Below are positions 24,301 through 39,300 of a stretch of 64,000 nt of DNA, in pieces (position 1 is the stretch's first letter; every line of letters begins with the position of its first letter). The position numbers and the translations under genes were made by a program. Location of the stretch: contig VXBA01006126.1 of the NCBI GenBank assembly GCA_013399895.1, positions 78,291 through 142,290 of the forward strand. The letters run 5' to 3'. This DNA comes from Serilophus lunatus. Taxonomy: Eukaryota > Chordata > Aves > Passeriformes > Eurylaimidae. Below the pieces are notes generated by a model, which was not told the origin of the DNA, searched no databases, and saw only the letters and a program-made list of their open reading frames with translations.

Positions 24301-27300
24301 ATTAAGTAATAATCATGTAAGAGTAAGAATATTATTCCGAGAACGCAAGAAAAGTAAAGAAAATGTCATTGATACTGTTTGTATATGAAAAATATCAAAT
24401 TTGAGGTGTCTTTGCTTTTGTTGTGAGCCCCCTGACACACACAATTTTAAACTTTCTGTCTTGGTAATAATCATTTTTCTCATACTCCTGTAAAACAACC
24501 CACCAGGTATTTGTACAGGTACTACATTTTGGGGTTGTTGTGCCCTAAACCTCAGGCTCAGAGAATGGGAAGAGTTTCCACTGGTTATCAATTTGAGTGG
24601 GAAGAGTTTCCCAAACCCCAGGGGAATATTTCTGGATTCATCAATACACACATTGTACTTTGTGACATTCAGGAAGAACTTTCCAATAATAACCCAAACA
24701 GGAACAGCTTCATGTCCAAACATGCTGGGGGTCAATGGCCCCAAGCAGGGTGAGCAGGTCAGGCCCAGAGAGTTGTTACTGGTGACAGTTCCCCAGGGGA
24801 ACTCTCAGCAAACTGGGCTTTGCAGAGTGTGAGAGCTCCAAAGAACCTGATCCAGGTGAACCACCAGCACAATGCTCTCCAAACCACGGCTGGGAATCCG
24901 TGGCCAGAAGGAATTCCCTCTTTGGGAAGGAGCATGAGTGTGACATTAAATATCTAACCAGGGAAAGAGAAGGGACACCAGGAACAGCCTTTTTTTTTTT
25001 TTGGATGGAGTGTGTAACACGAGGAGCTTTTCTACCTTCTGGGGGTGAGTTGTGAGGCCAGGACAGGAGCAGTGGCACACACAGAAAGGGGAGGGTTCTT
25101 TCAGCTCTTTAAGAACAATCTAGAACTAAAAGAAAGGTGACTTACCAGTAACCGATGCTCTTTGAGAAGTGTAGCCCAAATGTACTTTCTAACAATTCTA
25201 CCTCTCAATCACAGGGCTCAGACCTGGAAGGACTCTGAGGAGAGAGGAGAAGCAGATGGGAGACAGGTGTGTATGTGGACTACACATGGTGGAGAACACC
25301 GGTTACTGGTAAGACAGCTCTGGCTTTCCATGAATCCCAGATTCTGACTCCCTAAGCCACCCCCAGCGACTCGTTCTGGAGTTCTGGAGCACCTTACTCG
25401 TGCTGGAGGTCAGAGCTTCGCCCAAGCAGCTCCTCCAGCAGAGCTGCCTGGCTTCTCCTGGAGCCACAGTGGGCCTGGCCCAGGTGTCCAAGTCCAACCT
25501 GTCCTGACTGAAGGGAGGGTGAAGCCACCTGAGCTGGGGCAGCTGCACCAGCCCCCAGGAGACTCCACCTCAGGGTCCAACCCATCAGAGCCAACTGAAT
25601 CCTGCACTCCCCAGAGCCTGGGATGGGGTTGGAAAGGCCTGGACCTGTAAAGATAAAAGGAGAGAGGACTCCCAGCTATGGGGGTGAGAAGTTCAGCTGT
25701 AACTTTAGGGTGTATGGAATGGAAAGGAAAGCTGGAGTCTGTTTCTCTGGTTAAAGTGGAATTCTAACATGGACAGCTGAAGGAAGTCCTGAAATTAAAA
25801 CAGCTTCTGGTTAGTTAAGATGAGCAAGGTCCACCTTACAGTGGTGAGAAGATACAGACCCAAAGTGTGCAGGAGCTGAGACCACAGAGACAAAAAGGCA
25901 CGAGAGGGAACCAAACACTGGGAGCAAAACATGTCCCCTCACAGACACCTGAGGTCCCCCTCAGCCTGTGGTTCCCTCTGTAAAACTCCACATCCCTGGT
26001 GATGGACCAGCCAGATGGATTGAGAGGCCCAGTGACAGTGTGTTCCCTCAGCAAGGGAAATGAAGTGCAGGGGCACTGCCAGGATGGACATGGAGGACAA
26101 GGTCACAAAGGACTGACCAGGTAAATTCTGGTGGGATATGTCCAACCCACCCTGTTTGTGTATATATATTTATATATCTATTTTTATAGATACAAATACA
26201 GCTGCCACCCCAAGGAACATCCAATCCCACACTAAGGAACAGCCCATCCCAGGGAACATCCCATCACTGGGATGCTGGGCCCATAATTAACCTTCCCCCC
26301 AGTGGAAATCCCAATCCTGGGATTTGGGCAGCTGGAGAACAGGCTCTCTGTATCCCTGAATTCCCTGAATGTCCCCTGGGACAGCAACAAGGCACCAGCC
26401 AAGGAACAGCCCCTGAGAATTCCCTGGATTTGTGACAGGCTGTGTTCACCTGCACCACTGACACAGCCAGGATCCCAGAGCCCTGGGCACACACAGCAGG
26501 GCAGGAGGCAGGGCCAGCAAGGGAAGAAGCCTTTGTGGCAGGAATGGCACCTGGAATGGTTTGGAAGTGTCATTTCAGACTCTGCCCAGGCACACACCTG
26601 TCCCTGGGAAAGCTCTGGGATCAGGAACCCAAAATCAAGACACCCACCATTTGATCACAGAATTCCAGAATCATGGAATTGTTCAGGTTGGAAAAACCCT
26701 CTGAGATGGAGTCCAAGCACCCCCAGCCCTGCCAAGGCCACCCCTGCCCCATGTCCCCAGTGCCACATCCACAGGGCTGGGAAATCCCTCCAGGGATGGG
26801 GATCCTCCCTGCCCTGGGATGGACAACCCTTCCCAGGAAGGAATTTTCCTTAATTTCCAACCTGACCCTCCCCTGGCCCAACCTGAAGCCGTTTCCTCAC
26901 TCTGGGATTTGGACAATTTCAACACCAACCAGACTCAAGTTTAACTTTCCATTCTGGTCCAGCCAGGATGGATTTTCTGACCCATAATTGCAAAGCACAA
27001 ATTAATCCAAGAGGATGAAGTTATTTTAAACAAATACATTACAGGAGTTTCTACATCATTTCATGGTTTATACTTTATGCTGAAATTCATCTGTTATTTG
27101 ACAGCAAATCAGACACAGGGATGGGAAGTCCTTCCCTTAATTTTTACTGAGTGAGGATTAAAAATTTCTATGGAGAAAAAGGAATTTCCCCCCATATGTG
27201 GCACTGTCCAGCAAACCTGTATTTCTGTGGTTATGCTGAAAACTGCCACATTCTTGGCACATCCACGAGCATAAATCTCAAGGAAACTCAGTCTCATCTA

Positions 27301-30300
27301 AGCATAGTCAGGTGCACAAGAACAGAAGATTCTGGGCTTTTGACAGAAAAAACTCTGCTGAAGGGAATGAAAAATGTTCCCTGGATTTCAGTGGAGGCAG
27401 GAGAACAAACTCCTGTGCTTGTATTTCATGGTTCCCCATACATCATTAGATATTACAAGCCTATATTCAATATTAAAGCCAAATACCACATTTTTGCATG
27501 GGAACAGCAGAACATAAAAGAATTAAATGGGTTTTAACCTATTAAAACACACCAAGACCCAGATCTTGGCCCCATTCAACTTTGAATATGAGTGGAAATA
27601 AGCCCAAACCATAAAGATTAACAAAATAATCAAGACCCCTTCCCTATAGTTTAAATAAAGTAACAATTGCTTTGTTTCAAAATAGGATTATAAATATAAA
27701 TTTGATTTTAAAATACACACTTTAAATTTAGATTCAAATAGCATCTATTTAAATAACAGATATTTAAAATTTATATTTCACATAAATGTCTTTTTACAAA
27801 CACCTACAAGAAAAAGTCTGAATTCTTTAAAAAAAGAAATTCTTGAAGTGGTTACAAAAAAAATTGATGGGGACTGTACCTGTTGTCACTGAGGTTTAAC
27901 ACCCTCAGCTTCTGCATTTGGCCAATTTCATCAGGGAGGAATTCCAGCTTGTTGGAGCGCAGAGACATCACCGTGACATTTTTACAGCTCCCAATCTGGG
28001 GGAATGACAAAGCCAAGGATGAAGAGGGGATCCCCACTGGTAATATTTATTATCACTCACTTTTCATGTCAAGAGGTGGCTCAGTTGGGGTTTTGCTGGC
28101 AGTGACAGAGCAGAAAATAAGGAATTTAACCAGAAAATAACACCCTTGGGATGCCTGGGGTTCCTCACTCTGCTCTTCACAGGGATATTCCCAATTTCAC
28201 ACAAATTTAGTGATTTACTGCTCAGTTTTACTACTGAGCTCATAGGAGGGTTTGGTCTTCCCCATCATCCCCCAGACATTTGGTTTGAGAGGTGATCTGT
28301 CTGGGTGGGGAGGAAATGCCAGCTCCCCCCAAACCCTTCAAAGCTCCTCACTTCTCTGGGCAGCTCCGGGAGGAAATTCTCATCCACTGCCAACGTCCTG
28401 AGGTTGTGCAGGTACCCGATGGTGGAGGGCAGGGACTCCAGCTCGTTGCAGCTGCAGTCAAACTCCTCCAGCAAGGACAAACTGCAATTGGAAACACATT
28501 TGTCAGTGGATGTGCAAGGAGAGGAGAACCAAAGTTACCGACCCAAAACCACTCCAAGTGCCAAAGGTTTGGATTTCCAGCTTGTCCAGAGGAGCTGTGG
28601 CTGCCCCTGGATCCCTGGGAGGGTCCAAGGGCAGGTTGGAGCCCCCTGGGACAGTGGGAGTGGGAGGTGTCCCTGCCCAGGGCAGGGCTGGGATGGGATG
28701 AGCTTTAAGGTTCTCCCAACCCAAACCAGTCTGGGATTCCATGATTTCTATGCTTTCCCTGGGAAAAGTCTATAATAACAGGATTTTAGAACTCTGAGGG
28801 GCACAGTTCACCAACCTTACCCAGTAAGGCAGGTTAAGACCACGGTGTGGCCACATCCTCCTTGGGATTTTCTGGAAATATTGAGGATCCTCAATATCCT
28901 CATGAGGACACTTGAAGAATATGAGGAAGAATTCCAAGGACTTCACACAGACAGGGATCAGGGCTGGTCACACTGAACCAGGAATTTGTCCTCTGCTAAT
29001 GCAAATAACACTTACAAACAGGAAAATGTAGATGTGTTCAAGGGCCCCTTCAACCCAAACCATCCTATAATCTAAGATCTGTAATATCATGGGATCTATC
29101 ATTAAATATTCCAGGTAATACACATTATATAGTGATTTGTATAAATATATACATATCCCACATATATGTTCTGTACAAATACATCTTCAATTATTCTGAA
29201 GAAGTATCTCCTGAATCTCTTATCAGTTTGGATATCAAAATTCTTCAAATGAAAGCTGCTCTGCTCATCCAGCTCAAGGACTAGAAGCTGTGTGACCCCT
29301 GCAAGTGCCTTCACTCCCTGATCCTGCTGCACCCCCCTTCTCCCAAGTGCTTTAATTAGTATTAATGTTAAATTGGAAGAAATTTTTTCTTCCTAACTGA
29401 CCACTGACAAAGGGACTCAATGCCCAGAAGATTCTCTGCTTTTAATCCCAAATAATTTGGTGGATCTGATCAGCAGCTTAGCTCTGCTACAGACTTTGTA
29501 TTTGTACAACTCCCAGCTGCAGGATTGGACCTTCCCTTTCTGTCTAACTTGCCTTTACTCCACTTCCTTAATTAAAAAGATCTTTCAGCCCTTAAATTTT
29601 ATGACCCATGAAACCAGAAATTGCTCTTCCTACCAGGGGATCCTCAGAACTTTCCTCTAATTGCTGAATTCTAAAAAGCCCAAGTGATTAGTGTAAGAGT
29701 TGCATGGAGTCCATCCAAAAGCTCTGCCAGGTTTTGGTCACAGCTTTTCCTTAAAACAGGCTCTGTTTCCAGCACAATTCATCTCAAACCAAGTACAAAA
29801 GGATTGGAGGGAAGGCAAAGCTCAGTTGTGTTTCCTTTCACACAAACAACCCTGGCAGAGGGAAGCCTGATGGGAAAGTCAAATTGCAGGATGAACACAT
29901 TCCTCCTTCTCCTGGACAACCAGAAAAGCTGGAAAATAGATAAATTAACTGAGAAATGCCACGTTTCCAACCGGGACTTTCCTGGCAGGGAAGGGCAACT
30001 TTATCAGCCCAGGGAATTTTGTTGGGAAGGTGATGTTGGGCACAGAGGTTCTCAGTGCCCTCCTTCCTGGTGCCCTCAGCAGACAGGTGGAGATGGCCCC
30101 AGTAAAACCAACACAGGCTGTGGGAAACTCTATTTTAACTCTGTGGCTAAAATATATGCACTTCTGAAAGGGATTTTCCATGGATCATGGATTGTGGATC
30201 ATGCATGAAACTAAGCTGACAGGAACAGCTATAATTCTGACAATGCTAATTTAGGGAAAGTATCATTAACCTTGCTGTACTTCAGGATAAATTCTCATCA

Positions 30301-33300
30301 TCGTGGGCAGGTTTGAAGCAAGGCAGACAAGCACCAGCCTGGTCAGTTTGGTGCCCACTGGAGTGGGGCAGTTCCCGGGACATGGGCTGAGGGGGATGAG
30401 GAATGTTTTTAGCCAGATTATCATGGACTGCCACGAACACAAGAGCAATTCCAGCCCAAACTGGACAGCCACAGATCATCTCTTCCACCAGCCACAGCTC
30501 CCAGGGAACTTCCAAATCAGCCTCAATCCTAAGGATTAACCTACAGCCACTATGTGTCCAACATCAGGCAAAAGGAATCTTGCAAAGAATCCCAGAATGG
30601 TTTGGGTTGGATCTTAAAGCCCCATCCCCTGCCCTGGGCAGGGACACCTCCCACCATCCCAGGGGGCTCCAGCCTGCCCTTGGACACTCCCAGGGATCCA
30701 GGGGCAGCCACAGCTTCTCTGGGAATTCCAGCCCAGCCCCTCCCCACCCTCCCAGCCAGGAATCCCTTCCCAATATCCCATCTCTCCTGCCCTCTGGCAG
30801 TGGGAAGCCATTCTCCCCTGTTCTATCACTCCATGCTCTTGTAAAACCTGGGAATACAAGTTTACTCCATCATGTGCAGCATCTGGTCCTGCCAGGTATG
30901 GCCCAGACTGGACACAAAACACTCCTCCAACCCAAACCCTGCACCACTCCCTTTGTGGCTTCCCTCCTGCCACCTCCCCACCCACCCAGGTCCTACAGAG
31001 ATCATCTCCAGCTTTGGCTCCATCAGTAACTTCATCACTGGGAATCCCTGGTTTATTTAGCTGGGTCTGCACTGTCCCCTGTCTCTGAATGCCCCCCCCC
31101 CAGGCCTGTCCTTTGAACAAGAGCTCCACAAATGAGGGTGGTGCTTCCCCAGCAGCACCATCGACTGAGAGCTGAAGTGTCAGATCCCTGGAGGGAGCCT
31201 TCCCTCCTCCACACTGCCAGTCCCTGTGTGACACTAATGGGCTCTGTGGTGCCCACTGCCACCACTGTTCAGGAGAAAGGGACCCAGCAGGAAACCATCC
31301 AAAGGGATGAGTCAGAGAAAGCCAAGTTCATTTTGATGTGGGAGACACTGTCCTTGTTAGAGAGAGAGTTCTTCACTGAAAAAGCATAACCAGTCACTCC
31401 AAAATAACGTGGCAATATCAGGAGATCAGCTTCTGCTCTGCATTTCCACCTCAGAGCAGCAGTTGGGGCTTTACAATGTAATTAAGGCTCCAAGACAAAC
31501 AACACTGAACAGATAGCAGGTTAAAAAAGGGGGTTCCCTTCAGTTTGTGCAATCCAATAAATAAGGAAGGTTTTAAAAGGTTTCAGAAACTGACTGCCCA
31601 AATTGTTAAAGAAAATGTTGGGTACGAGATCAACCTTTTGGCAGCATCCAGTAGAACTTGGAGCCTCAGGAGCTTTCCTTGCCCATCAGAATTTATGACT
31701 ACACCATGATTTGAGGAGCAAAGCTTTGTCCTTTAGTGATTCACATCATCAACTTTTAATGCTGCCCATGAATATCCCATAAATCTAAAGACACAGCAGG
31801 GTGAGCCACCGTGGGCTCTCAGTGGCTGCAGCTGAAATAGTCCACAAATTTGGATTACTTTTCCCAAATGGTCAAACAACAGCTAAAATACTATTGAAAT
31901 GGCCAAGTTAGGTGGGGCCTGCAGCAACCTGGTCTAGGGGAAGGTGTCCCTGCCCATGGCAGGAGGTGGAGGGAGCTGGGCTTTAAAGTCCCTCCCAACC
32001 CAAATCCATCTGGGATTCCATGAAACATGTGCATGTTTGAGATGATTCCCCAGACATCACATTCCTGGACAAGTCTAAGTGAACATCCTTGGCATCAGAA
32101 AACCCCTTTCAATGCAGTTTGCTGAGCTCCAACACGAAGAGGGAGCAGTTGAAGGAGAGCAGCAGCCCTGGGGCTGAAGGGACCCTGCCCAGGGACCAGG
32201 AATTCTGATTTTTTTTTCCCCCCCAAATATCTGTCTACATAAAATTTCAGAAGGTGAAGAAGCAACCCACAAAAATATCAGTTTATGTAGAATTTCAGAG
32301 GCAAAATACGTGGAGGAAGGGACATCCTAAAAAAAACCCACCCCAATATTACAAATCTCTGCTGAAGGGACATGTGCAGTGGGAACCAACATAAAGAATG
32401 CACTAGAAACACACTGGTCACATCCAATTTGACAGCAAAGAGCAGGATTTGTGGGCAATGAGCTGCAGACATTGAGCAGAACAAGGGATCGTGTCCCACC
32501 TGACACCACCAGAGCTAAAGGGAACCATTAGTGCCTCTCATAATTAATGAATGACAGGATTCTGCCCCATTCCCAGGAAATCCTTGGCTCCTGCCCCATT
32601 TCCATCAAATCCTTATGGATTTTCAGTGTAATATTTCAGGAATTCTCCACAAGTTGAGGGTGGCAGTGGCTCCTTCCCAGCACTAGACCCCAGCGGTTGC
32701 CATGGCAACAGATGCATATCCCCCCCAAATATTCCTATTTCTTCAACTTTTGCTGCTCTAATCATCTAAATTGCGAGTGATTCACACAGAAAAGCATCTT
32801 TTTTCCTTGGAAAATTCAATATATTTCGCCTCCTTAGCCCTCACACCAGAATGAATCCACAGAATTAACTGGTGCTCCAAATTTAGGTGTTTTAAAGTGG
32901 GTGTCAGGCAGCAGTTTGAAAATTTATTTCTAAAATTTAAATTATTTTAGAATTCCAGATACCTTTGTCTTACTTTATTATCACAAATCAAAAACAGAAG
33001 GGAAAAAGCAGAAGGGAAAACACCTTTTCCTTACTGTTGAAAATCACATTAATCTCATACTCACTTGCCAATGGCATTGGGCAGAATTGTGAGCTGGTTG
33101 TCATCTACTTTCAGAGTTGTCAGTCTCTTCAACAGTCCTACAGGACAAGTGAGGAAGAAATAATACAAAAATAATTCACATTAATATTTTCTGTCATTTC
33201 CCCTGTGCTAAAGAGACCCACAATTTCTAACATTGAATTACTCAGATCTGGATCTTAGAGAATATCTGTGTCTAGGACAGTGATAGGGACGTTTTTTAAT

Positions 33301-36300
33301 CAAAATAAAGCTCTGATTTAATGCTGAGCTTACTCTCAAACTTAGATCAGATGAATTTTATCCTTCATTGCTCATTTTCTTTTAAAACAGCAAAGCAGAA
33401 TAATCAATACCTTCTCCCCATGGATTTTTGATTTCCAAAATGGGATTCAGGGACTGTCCAGACCCAGAGGTTTCACTAAATCCTTTGGGGTTTCATGGCA
33501 GTTCTTGGGCCACGATAAAAGTTTTGCAATTACAAACTATACATCTATAAAAATTGAGTTTTCAGCTGGAAAAGCTACAAGGATGCCTGAGTTCTTCTCA
33601 CCTATGGAGTCTGGCAGCTGCTGCAACATGTTGGATGACAAGAGGAGATCCTCCAGCCCTTCACACCCTGAGATGTCCAAGTCCACGGTTTCTATCCTGT
33701 TTTTTGACACATCCAGGTACACGAGCTGTTTTAACTTCCCTATAGACTTAATAACACGTGAGAAAGAGTTACTTGCACAGACACCCCCCAGTTTCTGAGT
33801 TAATTAGAGACAAACAGTGATGAGCCAGGGGGTGGGCCATTATCTCAGCACCTCTTGGCCCTGAGCAGGACCCAGGTGGTCTCAGCCCCCCCTTCAGGAG
33901 CTGCACCAAACTAACCCCCCCCAACTAATTAATGAGCTCCAGATTCATTAAATCTGCTGGAATTTGGAGTTCCTGGCCATACAGGTGTATTATTTCTCAA
34001 TCTGGACACGGATCCAAGGGATATTCACTCATAATTCCCACCTCTTTTGGAAGCCTCACCATGGAGGTGAAGATTTTCTGTGTTGAACATTTAGACATTA
34101 TCCCACCATTTTTATTTCTGGATGATAATTAATGACTCTGTGAGGGAGGATTGCGTCCCCATTCAGGAAAATTCAGGTAAATGGGTGACTAAATCCCCCA
34201 ATAATTCAATAATATAAAATAAATGTCCATACCCCAGGTAGGACTTGCAAAGAATTATTGTCCATCCACAGCTCCTTTAGATTCTGTATTTGTTCCAGAA
34301 CTTCAGGCTGAGGAAAAAAAAGATATAATTATGGGCAGTTAAACATAGCAGTTTTTCTTAGTTAAATATAAAGATTAAAAAATAGATTCAAATTTAAATT
34401 TAGTAAAAATAAAGATGAAAAAAAATTCCCTCTTCATCCTTCTTTGTCTTTTTTTTTTTTACATCAGCTTTCCAGGTATTTACTGGCAGGAAGAGCTCAC
34501 CCCCTTCATTTAATTTAACCACTGGTGCTCTTTCTCATAACTTGTAAACTTTAGGAACCCTTTGGAAAAGAAATGAATACAAAGGAGAATTTTTCAGGAG
34601 AGTTAATGTCACACATTCCATTTGGTCCTGACTAAATCCCATCCCAGCATTTTAAAGGCCTGTGGCACAAGTGTCCTGGAATTATCCCAGCCCAGGCAGA
34701 ACAAATGTCTCTTGGGAGAGAGCTCAGATTATCCCAGGTGGTCCCAGTGTTTGGGGATGTTGTCATTCCCTAAGAAATGGGATTTCCCACTTTTCCAGGT
34801 GGGAGAAGCTCCTGATGCCTCACCAGGTAACAGTAAACCTGCTCAGCAGCAGAGCTCAATCCCTCAGTTCTCCACATTGCCACACAAAGTGTTTCTATTA
34901 AAACACCATTAATTAACATTTTAAGGATGATTTATTTTGCCTCAGCTGATCCTGTTGAAATTCCGTTGTCTTTCAATGATTAAACCCACTTCTAATTTCC
35001 AGCTAAACTGATTAATGGGCATTTTATACTATTTGTTCCTGTGCTGATTAATGTTTCTTTATTCCTTTGGGGTGTTCACTGACTGAGGTCATTATGGAGA
35101 ATCATCATTTCCCCTCTCAACTTTAATTTGCTTTTAAATTCCTCCCATTAACAGACACCTCTCCCCAAGGGAATACACTACTCCTGAGCTGGACATGGCT
35201 CAGTCTGGTGTGAAATTCCTTGTGCATGGATTAGAATCCACCATTGTCATGGAATTTATGGCGTGCCATGGATTATGGCACATGATGGTGCACCTTGATC
35301 CATTTGGTATTAAAAACTTATTTGTCTGGGTTAGAAATGCCTTGGTTGAGGTGTTTGTGGAGAATATTTGCATTTTCCACCTAGATTGCCACAACTGGAC
35401 TAGAGTAGAGTGGGAATAGGAGTAGGAATGGGATGGGGTGGAATAGGAATGGAATGGGATCAGTTGGAAAGGCTTTACAATGACCATCCAGTCCTCACCA
35501 ATTCTAAACTTGACCTAAATTTGAATAAGGGAACTCTCCAAATGCCCCTTCATCCCTGCCAGGCTTGAGGCATCAGCCCCCTCTCCAGGAACCCTGCTCC
35601 AGGCTCTGACCACCCTTCCCATCCCACAGAAATGCTTCCCAGTATGAGGTTGGAATTAAAGACTGACATTAATTGTCAATTAATGTTAATTAATTTATCC
35701 TCTCCCCTTCTCCTTCTGTCCCTGCCTTTATGTGTTTCCTGCCCAGATTCCTTCCAAAGCCTTGCTGCTGCCTGTAGACTCCTGAAACTCTGGGGAGCCA
35801 AAAAGCTGCTGCCTCCTCCTTCCTGAGCCCAGCCTTGGAGCTCCCAGAGGAGCTGCCTTTGCCCATCAGCTGCCTGGGGCCAGTTTTTGACCCTTCTAAT
35901 GTCAAAAAAAGGGTGAAAAACCCCCTGAGATGTCAAATCTTTGCCCCATTCCTTGGGATTTACCCTAACCTTCCCTCCCTGGATGACACGAAGCCACTTG
36001 GATACAGCTGCTATTTAGGGAGAGACAATTTCTATTCCAGGAACCCCAGGATTTGTGTGATCCTGTTTCCAGGCAAATGGATGAACAGAATTCTTTCATT
36101 ATTGGAACTTTATTGTTGACCCTGTGCCTGTGGCTTCACTTTGGCATGAAGGGCAAAGGTTCTTCCAGGGCAAAACAGGAATGTCAAAGGAATGAACCTC
36201 TCCCACACCACCACAGCTCCAGGGAACACTTTTCTCCAGTAAAAAGCAAGTTTCTATTAAAAGCCAAATCAGACTGTCAGAACCCATAAAACCAGGGCCT

Positions 36301-39300
36301 TTTAATCCTTTTTTTCCCAGGTTGGGTTTAAATTAGCAGCACTTTTCCTACAGATTCCTGTTGTTCCTTTGCCTCAGCCCATTTTGCTTCTGGCATTTGG
36401 TTCCAGTTCCTACATTAAGGGACCAGCATCCTACACATGAGTCAGCTCAGGGAATCTGGTCCTAACAGCAGGATGGGGCCATCCCTGTCCTGAATTATTG
36501 GGGTCACTGCACTACAGTGGAACAATGCAGGATGTTGTCCTTTAAAACCAAGACTACAAATCCAACCCACCCCCAAAACAGACACTCAGAATTCAGGGTA
36601 TTTACATGTCCCACAATTAAAATGCCACATGTCACTTGTGGAAATGTCATTCTGTTTATCTAGGCATCAATTTTCATTCAAACCCTGAGTTAACCCATCT
36701 ATTTTCTCATTCACAGAATAAATGAGGTGACTTTAACATTCTGTCCATGACAGGAGGAGATGGTGAACTGTCCATAGAACAGATGGAGAGACTTTGCTAC
36801 AGCTTCCAATTCCCAGGTGACATTTCCAGATGTGTTTGGAGAGGAATTCTCTGGGTTTTAACTAAAGCTACAGGAAATTCCACCCCTGTAGGACCATAAT
36901 CCCTGTCCTTCCAGGACTAAGATCCCTGGCAGTGGTGGGACTCCAAAAGGAGCAGTTTTGCTGCTGTAACATTCCCAGCTCCTGCAGGACACAGCCAGGG
37001 AGCAATCCTTAAAAGCAGACCCCCTTCAGAGCTCAGTTTGAGCCCCTCACACTGTTCCTGTGGGACAAACACACCCACAGGGAACAGCAACCTCATTCTT
37101 TTCTAGACAGACACTGGAGAAAACTCCCAAAAGCTTTCAATCCCAGAAGCTCTCAATCCCAGAGAACTTAATTCTCATCTTGGGGGTGAGTTAGGGACAG
37201 AAATTCCTTTGGGAGTCCAAAATTTACTTCTGCTGGAGTCACAGGATCCCAGACTGGGTTGGGTTGGGAGGGACCTCAAAGCCCATCCCATCCCAGCCCT
37301 GCCCTGGGCAGGGACACCTCCCACTGTGCCAGGTGGCTCCAACCTGCCCTTGGGCACTCCCAGGGATCCAGGGGCAGCCACAGCTTGCTAATAATTATTA
37401 TAATTACTAATAGTAATTTCTAATAATTGGTAACAGCAATTTCTAATGTTTGAGATATAAGACATAATGAATGATACTAAGAAATTAATGCATAACTGAC
37501 ACCACAATTTATGCTGAGCTCCTCATTTCATGCCCCAGTGAAGGATCCCAGGAGGTTCCTCTGTGACCTTGCAGAAGCCTGATGGAAATGAAGCATTTTC
37601 TGTCACCTCAGGAATCTGCAATTCCACAGGGAAACCTTTGCCTCATCCACAACCACAACCCAACAAAGCCTTTTCCATGAAAGTTTGATGCCCCACCCAC
37701 AGAGCACCCAAACCCCACAGGTCTTGTATTAGCAAAGGTGCCTTTCTCACCAGCTCAGAGAATTCATTATTGCCCAGGTCAAGTCTCTCCAGCTGAGTCA
37801 GTTTGTGCATTGACCTGCAAGAGATTGAGAAATGCCAAAAATGAGACTTGGGCTCCCGAAATGTCAGTTAAATTTTGGGTGGATAAAATAAAGCTGCAAT
37901 GAAACTGTTAGGGCAAAAAACAGCTGCATGAGTGTGATGCTGAAGATGTAAATTTGAACAATATGAGAATATGTTCCATCCTTGAGACAGTAATTAAAGT
38001 TCTGGAACTAAGAAGCAACAGTTGTTTTAGTCCAAAAATGGACAGTCTCGACAGAATTTTGTGTAGTTGCTCAGTAAAAATGACCCCTGTTATATTTACA
38101 AGTGGTTGAAATGAGATGCAATCTAAATATTGATGCAAGTTTGTACATTTGTGATCAGTGCTTTCAGAACTAGAGACTGGTTTGGCTCCTCATGGCCCTC
38201 AGCTGCTCTGAGGGTCAAATGTAATGAAGTTCACATTATTGACCCAGTTAATAAATCAAGGAACATCAACAGAACTGGGACAGATTTGCCACTGGAGCAG
38301 AATTTCTCTGATCAAAGTGCCCTCAACACCACCCTGGGCTTGGTGAGCACAGAGGGTAAAAATGATGAAGTCATTTAATGTTCAGTGCAACAGGCAGCTC
38401 TGACACCTTCCAGGTAATCAGACCCTCATCAAAAAATGAGCATCATCTTAATCATCTTAATTGCTGTGATCTAAAATCCCAACCAGAGCCAAAACCCTCC
38501 TCGGGGGCTGGGGCTGAGGCAGAGCCCACTTTGGGCAGCTCTGAGCTCCCAAGCCAGGCTGTGCTGGGGCTGCCCAGGAGCTCTGCTGCCCCTTGGCTGC
38601 CCAGGACACCAGGGCAAGAACCCCCCCAGCAACTGAAAGGCCCCTCTGCAGCAGGAGAGGGGAGGGAGCCTGTGAAACCCAACAAAAATGGAATTTTTGC
38701 TGCTCTTCTGGTGCTTCAGAAACATCCAGGAACACATTTTTCAGAGCCACTTCATCTTTCTCCACCCACAGCCACTGGCACACATTAATCTCTGGTACAT
38801 TTTGCTCTTTAATGCTGGTCTCTCCCCCATTCCACACTCACTGCAGGTTTCATTTTTCTTTTGCCCATTCCGACCTGTCTGATCAGTGCTCACAGATCTC
38901 TCACACAAGGAAACCTTTGGGCACAACTCTAACAGGTTTGCATTGTTCCAGGACTGTGAATTCAGCCAAAAAATGCAACTTTTGGCCATTATTTGTGTCA
39001 TTTCTACAGTCACACATTTTCAGAAACATTGATTTGGGGGCAGATTAATTTCAATTAATTGGGGTTCCTTCAAAAGATGAAGCACAGCCAATGTCCCCAG
39101 TGGAAAATTAGCTGAGACTTTCCATTAACTGCTGCTTTTTTTATCTCTTTCATGTAATTACTTCTATTTTTCTCAGGGAAAGCTTCATTCTGTTTTCTGA
39201 TTTGATTTTATAAAGGTGGCTGAGGAAAGGCTCAGTTATGAATAATGCCCAGTTAAATATTCAAGGCTTAAAGGATGCAATGGAATTAATGTGCTGATAA

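Larger units (their letters stand above)
22012..27879 (-). other. LRRC7 intron 11
   Basis: 5868 nt. It holds CR1 pieces at 22651-22865 and 26657-26905, a terminal-inverted-repeat element at 25139-25315, a T run at 24991-25002 and an AT-rich stretch at 27640-27800. No exon is recognised in the rest. Confidence 0.8.
28482..33064 (-). other. LRRC7 intron 9
   Basis: 4583 nt with three CR1 pieces (28580-28745, 30586-30850, 31918-32022). No exon, RNA gene or other repeat is recognised in the rest. Confidence 0.8.
34308..37750 (-). other. LRRC7 intron 6
   Basis: 3443 nt. It holds a GGAAT-like simple stretch (35405-35465), a probable old CR1 remnant (35540-35655) and a clear CR1 piece (37238-37388). 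No exon is recognised in the rest. Confidence 0.8.

Noticed and set aside
28482..28742. Minus frames continuing upstream of exon 10
   Set aside because: They come from the CR1 piece at 28580-28745 and do not continue the LRR pattern.
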